Assembly: GCA_964017125.1 (NCBI GenBank)
Contig: OZ024908.1
Span: 81,033,499 to 81,097,498, forward strand
Length of the DNA: 64,000 nucleotides
Source: Flabesymbios commensalis
Lineage: Eukaryota > Annelida > Polychaeta > Terebellida > Flabelligeridae
Direction of reading: 5' to 3'
A program made the position numbers and the translations under genes. Of the stretch, positions 10,021 to 23,386 are shown one piece after another (position 1 is the stretch's first letter; the number at the start of each line of letters is the position of its first letter). The notes beneath the pieces are model-generated. The model was given only the letters and a program-made list of their open reading frames with translations, did no database searches and was not told the DNA's origin.

Positions 10021-11266
10021 AAGAATTGACGTCTGAATTGACGTCTAAATCATAATTTTTAAAAATACTCAATCAAATTTCCTACTAATCTTATTGATAA
10101 CTTTTGAAGTACTTAATCAAACTTCGCCAAATTTACAGGAAAATATCACACTAATGTCATTAATAACTTTTGAAGTACTTAATCAATCTTTGCCAAATTT
10201 ACCGGGCAGTTGCCGTAGTACCTGCCGATGGTGCCTGCAAAATTACATGGAAAACGGTTGAGAATTGACGTCTGAAATGACGTCTAAATGAAAAACTTTT
10301 AAAAATTCTCAATCAAATTTCACACTATTCTCATTATTAACTTTTGAAGTAATCAAAGAAACTCCGCCAAATTTACAGGGCAGTTGCCGTAATACCTGCA
10401 GATGGTGCCTGCAAAATTACATGGAAAACGGTTAAGAATTGACGTCTGAATTGACGTCTAAATGAAAAACTTTTGAAATACTCAATCAAATTTCACACTG
10501 ATCTCATTAATAACTTTTGAAGTAGTCAATGAAACGTCGACAAATTCACAGGGCAGTTGCCGTAGTACTAGCCGATGGTGCCTGCAAAATCACATGGAAA
10601 ACGGTTGAGAATTGACGTCTGAATTGACGTCTAAATGAATAACTTTTAAAAATTCTCAATCAAATTTCACACTATTCTCATTAATAACTTTTGAAGTAAT
10701 CAATGAAACTCCGCCAAATTTACAGGGCAGTTGCCGTAATACCTGCCGATGGTGCCTGCGAAATTACATGGAAAACGGTTAAGAATTGACGTCTGAATTG
10801 ACGTCTAAATGAAAAACTTTTAAAAATACTCAATCAAATTTCACACTAATCTCATTAATAACTTTTGTAGTAATAAATGAAACTCCGCCAAATTTACAGG
10901 GCAGTTGCCGTAATACCAGCCGATGGTGCCTGCAAAATTACATGGAAAACGGTTAAGAATTGACGTCTGAATTGACGTCTAAATGAAAAACTTTTGAAAT
11001 ACTCAATCAAATTTCACACTAATCTCATTAATAACTTTTGAAGTAGTCAATGAAACGTCGACAAATTCACAGGGCAGTTTCCGTAGTACTAGCCGATGGT
11101 GCCTGCAAAATTACATGGAAAACGGTTGAGAATTGACGTCTGAATTGATGTCTGAATGAAAAACTTTTAAAAATACTCAATCAAATTTCACACTAATCTC
11201 ATTAATAACTTTTGAAGTAATCAATGAAACTCCGCCAAATTTACAGGGCAGTTGCCGTAATACCAG

Positions 11267-11853
11267 CCGATGGTGCCTGCAAAATTACATGGAAAACGGT
11301 TAAGAATTGACGTCTGAATTGACGTCTAAATCATAATTTTTAAAAATACTCAATCAAATTTCCTACTAATCTTATTGATAACTTTTGAAGTACTTAATCA
11401 AACTTCGCCAAATTTACAGGAAAATTTCACATTAATGTCATCAATAACTTTTGAAGTACTTAAACAATCTTCGCCAAATTTACAGGGCAGTTGCCGTAGT
11501 ACCTGCCGATGGTGCCTGCAAAATTACATGGAAAACGGTTGAGAATTGACGTCTGAATTGACGTCTAAATGAAAAACTTTTAAAAATTCTCAATCAAATT
11601 TCACACTATTCTCATTAATAACTTTTGAAGTAATCAATGAAACACCGCCAAATTTACAGGGCAGTTGCCGTAATACCTGCCGATGGTGCCTGCAAAATTA
11701 CATGGAAAACGGTTAAGAATTGACGTCTGAATTGACGTCTAAATGAAAAACTTTTAAAAATACTCAATCAAATTTCACACTAATCTCATTAATAACTTTT
11801 GTAGTCATAAATGAAACTCCACCAAATTTACAGGGCAGTTGCCGTAATACCTG
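11267..11853 (+). repeat. 587-bp trimer, copy 1 of 3
   Basis: The unit is two 174-bp monomers and one 239-bp long monomer. Long-monomer marks at 11421, 12008 and 12595 are spaced exactly 587 bp. This first copy differs most: it has CACATTAATGTC and lacks the AAATTTAGAGG change, and its type D monomer reads GTAGTCATAAATG. Confidence 0.88.
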
Positions 11854-12440
11854 CCGATGGTGCCTGCAAAATTACATGGAAAACGGTTAAGAATTGACGT
11901 CTGAATTGACGTCTAAATCATAATTTTTAAAAATACTCAACCAAATTTCCTACTAATCTTATTGATAACTTTTGAAGTACTTAATCAAACTTCGCCAAAT
12001 TTACAGGAAAATTTCACACTAATGTCATCAATAACTTTTGAAGTACTTAAACAATCTTCGCCAAATTTAGAGGGCAGTTGCCGTAGTACCTGCCGATGGT
12101 GCCTGCAAAATTACATGGAAAACGGTTGAGAATTGACGTCTGAATTGACGTCTAAATGAAAAACTTTTAAAAATTCTCAATCAAATTTCACACTATTCTC
12201 ATTAATAACTTTTGAAGTAATCAATGAAACTCCGCCAAATTTACAGGGCAGTTGCCGTAATACCTGCCGATGGTGCCTGCAAAATTACATGGAAAACGGT
12301 TAAAAATTGACGTCTGAATTGACGTCTAAATGAAAAACTTTTAAAAATACTCAATCAAATTTCACACTAATCTCATTAATAACTTTTGTAGTAATAAATG
12401 AAACTCCACCAAATTTACAGGGCAGTTGCCGTAATACCTG
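11854..12440 (+). repeat. 587-bp trimer, copy 2 of 3
   Basis: Shares with the third copy the private changes ACTCAACCAAATTTCC (11,938 and 12,525) and AAATTTAGAGGGCAG. These show the last two copies are the youngest pair. The type D monomer in this unit has CTCCACC. Confidence 0.88.
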
Positions 12441-13027
12441 CCGATGGTGCCTGCAAAATTACATGAAAAACGGTTAAGAATTGACGTCTGAATTGACGTC
12501 TAAATCATAATTTTTAAAAATACTCAACCAAATTTCCTACTAATCTTATTGATAACTTTTGAAGTACTTAATCAAACTTCGCCAAATTTACAGGAAAATT
12601 TCACACTAATGTCATCAATAACTTTTGAAGTACTTAAACAATCTTCGCCAAATTTAGAGGGCAGTTGCCGTAGTACCTGCCGATGGTGCCTGCAAAATTA
12701 CATGGAAAACGGTTGAGAATTGACGTCTGAATTGACGTCTAAATGAAAAACTTTTAAAAATTCTCAATCAAATTTCACACTATTCTCATTAATAACTTTT
12801 GAAGTAATCAATGAAACTCCGCCAAATTTACAGGGCAGTTGCCGTAATACCTGCCGATGGTGCCTGCAAAATTACATGGAAAACGGTAAAAAATTGACGT
12901 CTGAATTGACGTCTAAATGAAAAACTTTTAAAAATACTCAATCAAATTTCACACTAATCTCATTAATAACTTTTGTAGTAATAAATGAAACTCCACCAAA
13001 TTTACAGGGCAGTTGCCGTAATACCTG
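12441..13027 (+). repeat. 587-bp trimer, copy 3 of 3
   Basis: Matches the preceding copy 587 bp upstream, with TACATGAAAAACGG in the first monomer and CGGTAAAAAATTG near 12,890 as its own changes. The same trimer module with AAATTTAGAGGG recurs singly near 34.27 and 42.78 kb, inside larger units. Confidence 0.87.
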
Positions 13028-15035
13028 CCGATGGTGCCTGCAAAATTACATGAAAAACGGTTAAGAATTGACGTCTGAATTGACGTCTAAATGAAAAACA
13101 TTTGAAATACTCAATCAAATTTCACACTAATCTCATTAATAACTTTTGAAGTAGTCAATGAAACGTCGACAAATTCACAGGGCAGTTGCCGTAATACCTG
13201 CAGATGGTGCCTGCAAAATTACAAGGAAAACCGTTAAGAATTGACGTCTGAATTGACGTCTAAATGAAAAACTTTTGAAATACTCAATCAAATTTCACAC
13301 TGATCTCATTAATAACTTTTGAAGTAGTCAATGAAACGTCGACAAATTCACAGGGCAGTTGCCGTAGTACTAGCCGATGGTGCCTGCAATATTACATGGA
13401 AAACGGTTGAGAATTGACGTCTGAATTGACGTCTGAATGAAAAACTTTTAAAAATACTCAATCAAATTTCACACTAATCTCATTAATAACTTTTGAAGTA
13501 ATCAATAAAACTCCGCCAAATTTACAGGGCAGTTGCCGTAATACCAGCCGATGGTGCCTGCAAAATTACATGGAAAACGGTTGAGAATTGACGTCTGAAT
13601 TGACGTCTAAATGAATAACTTTTGAAATACTCAATCAAATTTCACACTAATCTCATTAATGACTTTTGAAGTAGTCAATGAAACGTCGACAAATTCACAG
13701 GGCAGTTGCCGTAGTACTAGCCGATGGTGCCTGCAAAATTACATGGAAAACGGTTGAGAATTGACGTCTCAATTGACGTCTAAATGAATAACTTTTAAAA
13801 ATTCTCAATCAAATTTCACACTAATCTCATTAATAACTTTTGAAGTAATCAATGAAACTCCGCCAAATTTACAGGGCAGTTGCCGTAATACCAGCCGATG
13901 GTGCCTGCAAAATTACATGGAAAACGGTTAAGAATTGACGTCTGAATTGACGTCTAAATGAATAACTTTTGAAATACTTAATCAAATTTCACACTAATCT
14001 CATTAATAACTTTTGAAGTAGTCAATGAAACGTCGACAAATTCACAGGGCAGTTGCCGTAGTACCAGCCGATGGTGCCTCCAAATTTACATGGAAAACGG
14101 TTAAGAATTGACGTCTGAATTGACGTCTAAATGAATAACTTTTGAAATACTCAATCAAATTTCACACTAATCTCATTAATAACTTTTGAAGTTGTCAATG
14201 AAACGTCGACAAATTCACAGGGCAGTTGCTGTAGTACTAGCCGATGGTGCCTGCAAAATTACATGGAAAACGGTTGAGAATTGACGTCTGAATTGACGTC
14301 TAAATGAATAACTTTTAAAAATACTCAATCAAATTTCACACTAATCTCATTAATAACTTTTGTAGTAATAAATGAAACTCCGCCAAATTTACAGGGCAGT
14401 TGTCGTAATACCAGCCGATGGTGCCTGCAAAGTTACATGGAAAACGGTTAAGAATTGACGTCTGAATTGACGTCTAAATGAATAACTTTTGAAATACTCA
14501 ATCAAATTTCACACTAATCTCATTAATAACTTTTGAAGTAGTCAATGAAACGTCGACAAATTCACAGGGCAGTTGCCGTAGTACTAGCCGATGGTGCCTG
14601 CAATATCACATGGAAAACGGTTGAGAATTGACGTCTGAATTGACGTCTGAATGAAAAACTTTTAAAAATACTCAATCAAATTTCACACTAATATCATTAA
14701 TAACTTTTGAAGTAATCAATGAAACTCCGCCAAATTTACAGGGCAGTTGCCGTAATACCAGCCGATGGTGCCTGCAAAATTACATGGAAAACGGTTAAGA
14801 ATTGACGTCTGAATTGACGTCTAAATCATAATTTTTAAAAATACTCAATCAAATTTCCTACTAATCTTATTGATAACTTTTGAAGTACTTAATCAAACTT
14901 CGCCAAATTTACAGGAAAATTTCACATTAATGTCATCAATAACTTTTGAAGTACTTAAACAATCTTCGCCAAATTTACAGGGCAGTTGCCGTAGTACCTG
15001 CCGATGGTGCCTGCAAAATTACATGGAAAACGGTT

Positions 15036-17450
15036 GAGAATTGACGTCTGAATTGACGTCTAAATGAATAACTTTTGAAATACTCAATCAAATTTCACAC
15101 TAATCTCATTAATAACTTTTGAAGTAGTCAATGAAACGTCGACAAATTCACAGGGCAGTTGCCGTAGTACCAGCCAATGGTGCCTGCAAAATTACATGGA
15201 AAACGGTTGAGAATTGACGTCTGAATTGACGTCTGAATGAAAAACTTTTAAAAATACTCAATCAAATTTCACACTAATCTTATTAATAACTTTTGAAGTA
15301 ATCAATGAAACTCCGCCAAATTTACAGGGCAGTTGCCGTAATACCAGCCGATGGTGCCTGCAAAAATTACATGGAAAACGGTTAAGAATTGACGTCTGAA
15401 TTGACGTCTAAATCATAATTTTTAAAAATACTCAATCAAATTTCCTACTAATCTTATTGATAACTTTTGAAGTACTTAATCAAACTTCGCCAAATTTACA
15501 GGAAAATTTCACACTAATGTCATCAATAACTTTTGAAGTACTTAAACAATCTTCGCCAAATTTACAGGGCAGTTGCCGTAGTACCTGCCGATGGTGCCTG
15601 CAAATTTACATGGAAAACGGTTAAGAATTGACGTCTGAATTGACGTCTAAATGAATAACTTTTGAAATACTCAATCAAATTTCACACTAATCTCATTAAT
15701 GACTTTTGAAGTAGTCAATGAAACGTCGACAAATTCACAGGGCAGTTGCCGTAGTACTAGCCGATGGTGCCTGCAAAATTACATGGAAAACGGTTGAGAA
15801 TTGACGTCTCAATTGACGTCTAAATGAATAACTTTTAAAAATTCTCAATCAAATTTCACACTATTCTCATTATTAACTTTTGAAGTAATCAATGAAACTC
15901 CGCCAAATTTACAGGGCAGTTGCCGTAATACCTGCCGATGGCGCCTGCAAAATTACATGGAAAACGGTTAAGAATTGACGTCTGAATTGACGTCTAAACG
16001 AAAAACTTTTAAAAATACTCAATCAAATTTCACACTAATCTCATTAATAACTTTTGAAGTAATCAATGAAACTCCGCCAAATTTACAGGGCAGTTGCCGT
16101 AATACCAGCCGATGGTGCCTGCAAAATTACATGGAAAACGGTTAAGAATTGACATCTGAATTGACGTCTATATCATAATTTTTAAAAATACTCAATCAAA
16201 TTTCCTACTAATCTTATTGATAACTTTTGAAGTACTTAATCAAACTTCGCCAAATTTACAGGAAAATATCACACTAATGTCATTAATAACTTTTGAAGTA
16301 CTTAATCAATCTTCGCCAAATTTACAGGACAGTTGCCGTAATACCTGCCGATGGCGCCTGCAAAATTACATGGAAAACGGTTGAGAATTGACGTCTGAAT
16401 TGACGTCTAAATGAAAAACTTTTAAAAATTCTCAATCAAATTTCACACTATTCTCATTAATAACTTTTGAAGTAATTAATGAAACTCCGCCAAATTTACA
16501 GGGCAGTTGCCGTAATACCTGCCGATGGTGCCTGCAAAATTACATGGAAAACGGTTAAGAATTGACGTCTGAATTGATGTCTGAATGAAAAACTTTTAAA
16601 AATACTCAATCAAATTTCACACTAATCTCATTAATAACTTTTGAAGTAATCAATGAAACTCCGCCAAATTTACAGGGCAGTTGCTGTAATACCAGCCGAT
16701 GGTGCCTGCAAAATTACATGGAAAACGGTTAAGAATTGACGTCTGAATTGACGTCTAAATGAATAACTTTTGAAATACTTAATCAAATTTCACACTAATC
16801 TCATTAATAACTTTTGAAGTAGTCAATGAAACGTCGCCAAATTCACAGGGCAGTTGCCGTAGTACCAGCCGATGGTGCCTCCAAATTTACATGGAAAACG
16901 GTTAAGAATTGACGTCTGAATTGACGTCTAAATGAATAACTTTTGAAATACTCAATCAAATTTCACACTAATCTCATTAATAACTTTTGAAGTAGTCAAT
17001 GAAACGTCGACAAATTCACAGGGCAGTTGCTGTAGTACTAGCCGATGGTGCCTGCAAAATTACATGGAAAACGGTTGAGAATTGACGTCTGAATTGACGT
17101 CTAAATGAATAACTTTTAAAAATACTCAATCAAATTTCACACTAATCTCATTAATAACTTTTGTAGTAATAAATGAAACTCCGCCAAATTTACAGGGCAG
17201 TTGCCGTAATACCAGCCGATGGTGCCTGCAAAGTTACATGGAAAACGGTTAAGAATTGACGTCTGAATTGACGTCTAAATGAATAACTTTTGAAATACTC
17301 AATCAAATTTCACACTAATCTCATTAATAACTTTTGAAGTAGTCAATGAAACGTCGACAAATTCACAGGGCAGTTGCCGTAGTACTAGCCGATGGTGCCT
17401 GCAGTATCACATGGAAAACGGTTGAGAATTGACGTCTGAATTGACGTCTG
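15036..17450 (+). repeat. Block A', partial third version of the block A/B start
   Basis: GACATCTGAATTGACGTCTA is found only at 49, 16151 and 46281. From about 15.03 to 15.93 kb the sequence matches 45.34-46.23 kb at offset 30,304, sharing the rare extra A in CTGCAAAAATTACATGG (15,361 and 45,665). One extra 174-bp monomer then shifts the offset to 30,130. From 16.15 kb it follows the window start at offset 16,102, but lacks the GAACTAATT change, so A and B are closer to each other. The downstream edge is approximate. Confidence 0.75.
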
Positions 17451-18781
17451 AATGAAAAACTTTTAAAAATACTCAATCAAATTTCACACTAATCTCATTA
17501 ATAACTTTTGAAGTAATCAATGAAACTCCGCCAAATTTACAGGGCAGTTGCCGTAATACCAGCCGATGGTGCCTGCAAAATTACATGGAAAACGGTTAAG
17601 AATTGACGTCTGAATTGACGTCTAAATCATAATTTTTAAAAATACTCAATCAAATTTCCTACTAATCTTATTGATAACTTTTGAAGTACTTAATCAAACT
17701 TCGCCAAATTTACAGGAAAATTTCACACTAATGTCATCAATAACTTTTGAAGTACTTAAACAATCTTCGCCAAATTTACAGGGCAGTTGCCGTAGTACCT
17801 GCCGATGGTGCCTGCAAAATTACATGGAAAACGGTTGAGAATTGACGTCTGAATTGACGTCTAAATGAATAACTTTTAAAAATTCTCAATCAAATTTCAC
17901 ACTATTCTCATTAATAACTTTTGAAGTAATCAATGAAACTCCGCCAAATTTACAGGGCAGTTGCCGTAATACCTGCCGATGGTGCCTGCAAAATTACATG
18001 GAAAACGGTTAAGAATTGACGTCTGAATTGACGTCTAAATGAAAAACTTTGGAAATACTCAATCAAATTTCACACTGATCTCATTAATAACTTTTGAAGT
18101 AGTCAATGAAACGTCGACAAATTCACAGGGCAGTTGCCGTAGTACTAGCCGATGGTTCCTGCAAAATTACATGGAAAACGGTTGAGAATTGACGTCTGAA
18201 TTGATGTCTGAATGAAAAACTTTTAAAAATACTCAATCAAATTTCACACTAATCTCATTAATAACTTTTGAAGTAATCAATGAAACTCTGCCAAATTTAC
18301 AGGGCAGTTGCCGTAATACCAGCCGATGGTGCCTGCAAAATTACATGGGAAACGGTTAAGAATTGACGTCTGAATTGACGTCTAAATCATAATTTTTAAA
18401 AATACTCAATCAAATTTCCTACTAATCTTATTGATAACTTTTGAAGTACTTAATCAAACTTCGCCAAATTTACAGGAAAATTTCACACTAATGTCATCAA
18501 TAACTTTTGAAGTACTTAAACAATCTTGGCCAAATTTACAGGGCAGTTGCCGTAGTACCTGCCGATGGTGCCTGCAAAATGACATGGAAAACGGTTGAGA
18601 ATTGACGTCTGAATTGACGTCTAAATGAATAACTTTTAAAAATTCTCAATCAAATTTCACACTATTCTCATTAATAACTTTTGAAGTAATCAATGAAACT
18701 CCGCCAAATTTACAGGGCAGTTGCCGTAGTACTAGCCGATGGTGCCTGCAAAATCACATGGAAAACGGTTGAGAATTGGCG

Positions 18782-19302
18782 TCTGAATTGACGTCTAAAT
18801 GAATAACTTTTAAAAATTCTCAATCAAATTTCACACTATTCTCATTATTAACTTGTGAAGTAATCAATGAAACTCCGCCAAATTTACAGGCCAGTTGCCG
18901 TAATACCTGCCGATGGTGCCTGCAAAATTACATGGAAAACGGTTAAGAATTGACGTCTGAATTGACGTCTAAATGAAAAACTTTTAAAAATACTCAATCA
19001 AATTTCACACTAATCTCATTAATAACTTTTGTAGTAATAAATGAAACTCCGCCAAATTTACAGGGCAGTTGCCGTAATACCAGCCGATGGTGCCTGCAAA
19101 ATAATATGGAAAACGGTTAAGAATTGACGTCTGAATTGACGTCGAAATGAATAACTTTTGAAATACTTAATCAAATTTCACACTAATCTCATTAATAACT
19201 TTTGAAGTAGTCAATGAAACGACGACAAATTCACAGGGCAGTTGCCGTAGTACCAGCCGATGGTGCCTGCGAATTTACATGGAAAACGGTTAAGAATTGA
19301 CG
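18782..19302 (+). repeat. 521-bp trimer, copy 1 of 2
   Basis: Three standard monomers, with no long one, repeat at 521 bp: ATTATTAACTTG at 18844 and 19365, and AATAATATGG at 19100 and 19621. AATAATATGG, for AATTACATGG, is otherwise seen only near 21,830. Edges are approximate. Confidence 0.8.
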
Positions 19303-19823
19303 TCTGAATTGACGTCTAAATGAATAACTTTTAAAAATTCTCAATCAAATTTCACAATATTCTCATTATTAACTTGTGAAGTAATCAATGAAACTCCGCC
19401 AAATTTACAGGCCAGTTGCCGTAATACCTGCCGATGGTGCCTGCAAAATTACATGGAAAACGGTTAAGAATTGACGTCTGAATTGACGTCTAAATGAAAA
19501 ACTTTTAAAAATACTCAATCAAATTTCACACTAATCTCATTAATAACTTTTGTAGTAATAAATGAAACTCCGCCAAATTTACAGGGCAGTTGCCGTAATA
19601 CCAGCCGATGGTGCCTGCAAAATAATATGGAAAACGGTTAAGAATTGACGTCTGAATTGACGTCTAAATGAATAACTTTTGAAATACTCAATCAAATTTC
19701 ACACTAATCTCATTAATAACTTTTGAAGTAGTCAATGAAACGTCGACAAATTCACAGGGCAGTTGCCGTAGTACTAGCCGATGGTGCCTGCAATATTACA
19801 TGGAAAACGGTTGAGAATTGACG
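19303..19823 (+). repeat. 521-bp trimer, copy 2 of 2
   Basis: Second copy of the unit upstream. It differs by CACAATATTCTC near 19,355 and by losing the GTCGAAATG form present near 19,141. Confidence 0.78.
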
Positions 19824-21173
19824 TCTGAATTGACGTCTGAATGAAAAACTTTTAAAAATACTCAATCAAATTTCACACTAATCTCATTAATAACTTTTGA
19901 AGTAATCAATGAAACTCCGCCAAATTTACAGGGCAGTTGCCGTAATACCAGCCGATGGTGCCTGCAAAATTACATGGAAAACGGTTAAGAATTGACGTCT
20001 GAATTGACGTCTAAATCATAATTTTTAAAAATACTCAATCAAATTTCCTACTAATCTTATTGATAACTTTTGAAGTACTTAATCAAACTTCGCCAAATTT
20101 ACAGGAAAATTTCACACTAATGTCATCAATAACTTTTGAAGTACTTAAACAATCTTCGCCAAATTTACAGGGCAGTTGCCGTAGTACCTGCCGATGGTGC
20201 CTGCAAAATTACATGGAAAACGGTTGAGAATTGACGTCTGAATTGACGTCTAAATGAATAACTTTTAAAAATTCTCAATCAAATTTCACACTATTCTCAT
20301 TAATAACTTTTGAAGTAATCAATGAAACTCCGCCAAATTTACAGGGCAGTTGCCGTAATACCTGCCGATGGTGCCTGCAAAATTACATGGAAAACGGTTA
20401 AGAATTGACGTCTGAATTGACGTCTAAATGAAAAACTTTGGAAATACTCAATCAAATTTCACACTGATCTCATTAATAACTTTTGAAGTAGTCAATGAAA
20501 CGTCGACAAATTCACAGGGCAGTTGCCGTAGTACTAGCCGATGGTTCCTGCAAAATTACATGGAAAACGGTTGAGAATTGACGTCTGAATTGATGTCTGA
20601 ATGAAAAACTTTTAAAAATACTCAATCAAATTTCACACTAATCGCATTAATAACTTTTGAAGTAATCAATGAAACTCCGCCAAATTTACAGGGCAGTTGC
20701 CGTAATACCAGCCGATGGTGCCTGCAAAATTACATGGAAAACGGTTAAGAATTGACGTCTGAATTGACGTCTAAATCATAATTTTTAAAAATACTCAATC
20801 AAATTTCCTACTAATCTTATTGATAACTTTTGAAGTACTTAAACAAACTTCGCCAAATTTACAGGAAAATATCACACTAATGTCATTAATAACTTTTGAA
20901 GTACTTAATCAATCTTTGCCAAATTTACAGGGCAGTTGCCGTAGTACCTGCCGATGGTGCCTGCAAAATTACATGGAAAACGGTGAGGAATTGACGTCTG
21001 AATTGACGTCTAAATGAAAAACTTTTAAAAATACTCAATCAAATTTCACACTAATCTCATTAATAACTTTTGTAGTAATAAATGAAACTCCGCCAAATTT
21101 ACAGGGCAGTTGCCGTAATGCCAGCTGATGGTGCCTGCAAAATCACATGGAAAACGGTTAAGAATTGACGTCT

Positions 21174-23386
21174 GCATTGACGTCGAAATGAATAACTTTT
21201 GAAATACTTAATCAAATTTCACACTAATCTCATTAATAACTTTTGAAGTAGTCAATGAAACGTCGACAAATTCACAGGGCAGTTGCCGTAGTACCAGCCG
21301 ATGGTGCCTGCAAATTTACATGGAAAACGGTTAAGAATTGACGTCTGAATTGACGTCTAAATGAATAACTTTTGAAATACTCAATCAAATTTCACACTCT
21401 TCTCATTATTAACTTTTGATGTAGTCAATGAAACGTCGACAAATTCACAGGGCAATTGCCGTAGTACTAGCCGATGGTGCCTGCAAAATCACATGGAAAA
21501 CGGTTGAGAATTGACGTCTGAATTGACGTCTAAATGAATAACTTTTAAAAATTCTCAATCAAATTTCACACTATTCTCATTATTAACTTGTGAAGTAATC
21601 AATGAAACTCCGCCAAATTTACAGGCCAGTTGCCGTAATACCTGCCGATGGTGCCTGCAAAATTACATGGAAAACGGTTAAGAATTGACGTCTGAATTGA
21701 CGTCTAAATGAAAAACTTTTAAAAATACTCAATCAAATTTCACACTAATCTCATTAATAACTTTTGTAGTAATAAATGAAACTCCGCCAAATTTACAGGG
21801 CAGTTGCCGTAATACCAGCCGATGGTGCCTGCAAAATAATATGGAAAACGGTTAAGAATTGACGTCTGAATTGACGTCTAAATGAATAACTTTTGAAATA
21901 CTCAATCAAATTTCACACTAATCTCAATAATAACTTTTGAAGTAGTCAATGAAACGTCGACAAATTCACAGGGCAGTTGCCGTAGTACTAGCCGATGGTG
22001 CCTGCAATATTATATGGAAAACGGTTGAGAATTGACGTCTGAATTGACGTCTGAATGAAAAACTTTTAAAAATACTCAATCAAATTTCACACTAATCTCA
22101 TTAATAACTTTTGAAGTAATCAATGAAACTCCGCCAAATTTACAGGGCAGTTGCCGTAATACCAGCCGATGGTGCCTGCAAAATTACATGGAAAACGGTT
22201 AAGAATTGACGTCTGAATTGACGTCTAAATCATAATTTTTAAAAATACTCAATCAAATTTCCTACTAATCTTATTGATAACTTTTGAAGTACTTAATCAA
22301 ACTTCGCCAAATTTACAGGAAAATTTCACACTAATGTCATCAATAACTTTTGAAGTACTTAAACAATCTTCGCCAAATTTACAGGGCAGTTGCCGTAGTA
22401 CCTGCCGATGGTGCCTGCAAAATTACATGGAAAACGGTTGAGAATTGACGTCTGAATTGACGTCTAAGTGAATAACTTTAAAAATTCTCAATCAAATTTC
22501 ACACTATTCTCATTAATAACTTTTGAAGTAATCAATGAAACTCCGCCAAATTTACAGGGCAGTTGCCGTAATACCTGCCGATGGTGCCTGCAAAATTACA
22601 TGGAAAACGGTTAAGAATTGACGTCTGAATTGACGTCTAAATGAAAAACTTTGGAAATACTCAATCAAATTTCACACTGATCTCATTAATAACTTTTGAA
22701 GTAGTCAATGAAACGTCGACAAATTCACAGGGCAGTTGCCGTAGTACTAGCCGATGGTTCCTGCAAAATTACATGGAAAACGGTTGAGAATTGACGTCTG
22801 AATTGATGTCTGAATGAAAAACTTTTAAAAATACTCAATCAAATTTCACACTAATCTCATTAATAACTTTTGAAGTAATCAATGAAACTCCGCCAAGTTT
22901 ACAGGGCAGTTGCCGTAATACCAGCCGATGGTGCCTGCAAAATTACATGGGAAACGGTTAAGAATTGACGTCTGAATTGACGTCTAAATCATAATTTTAA
23001 AAAATACTCAATCAAATTTCCTACTAATCTTATTGATAACTTTTGAAGTACTTAATCAAACTTCGCCAAATTTACAGGAAAATTTCACACTAATGTCATC
23101 AATAACTTTTGAAGTACTTAAACAATCTTGGCCAAATTTACAGGGCAGTTGCCGTAGTACCTGCCGATGGTTCCTGCAAAATGACATGGAAAACGGTTGA
23201 GAATTGACGTCTGAATTGACGTCTAAATGAATAACTTTTAAAAATTCTCAATCAAATTTCACACTATTCTCATTAATAACTTTTGAAGTAATCAATGAAA
23301 CTCCGCCAAATTTACAGGGCAGTTGCCGTAATACCTGCCGATGGCGCCTGCAAAATTACATGGAAAACGGTTAAGAATTGACGTCT
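21174..23386 (+). repeat. Landmark higher-order unit U1, 2,213 bp
   Basis: U1 to U9 each begin at GCATTGACGTCG, a change in the paired 12-bp repeat found in one monomer per unit. Long-monomer marks lie 1,146 and 1,905 bp from the start. The final part carries CAAAATGACATGG, the tail shared by U2, U3, U6 and U7. A 1-bp loss occurs near 22,480 (AATAACTTTAAAAATTC). Confidence 0.85.

Larger units (their letters stand above)
1..10435 (+). repeat. Block A, first copy of a segmental duplication within the array
   Basis: Block A aligns with block B near 46-53 kb through a chain of constant offsets: 46,232 (1 to about 880), 46,579 (about 882-4289), 43,629 (about 7182-8590), 43,456 (about 8770-9326) and 42,762 (about 10,010-10,435). 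Each step is a whole number of repeat units: 347 bp extra in B, 2,950 bp extra in A, one monomer extra in A, and four monomers extra in A. Shared rare changes such as GAACTAATTAATGAAACTTCG near 370 and 46,600 support common descent. Confidence 0.85.
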
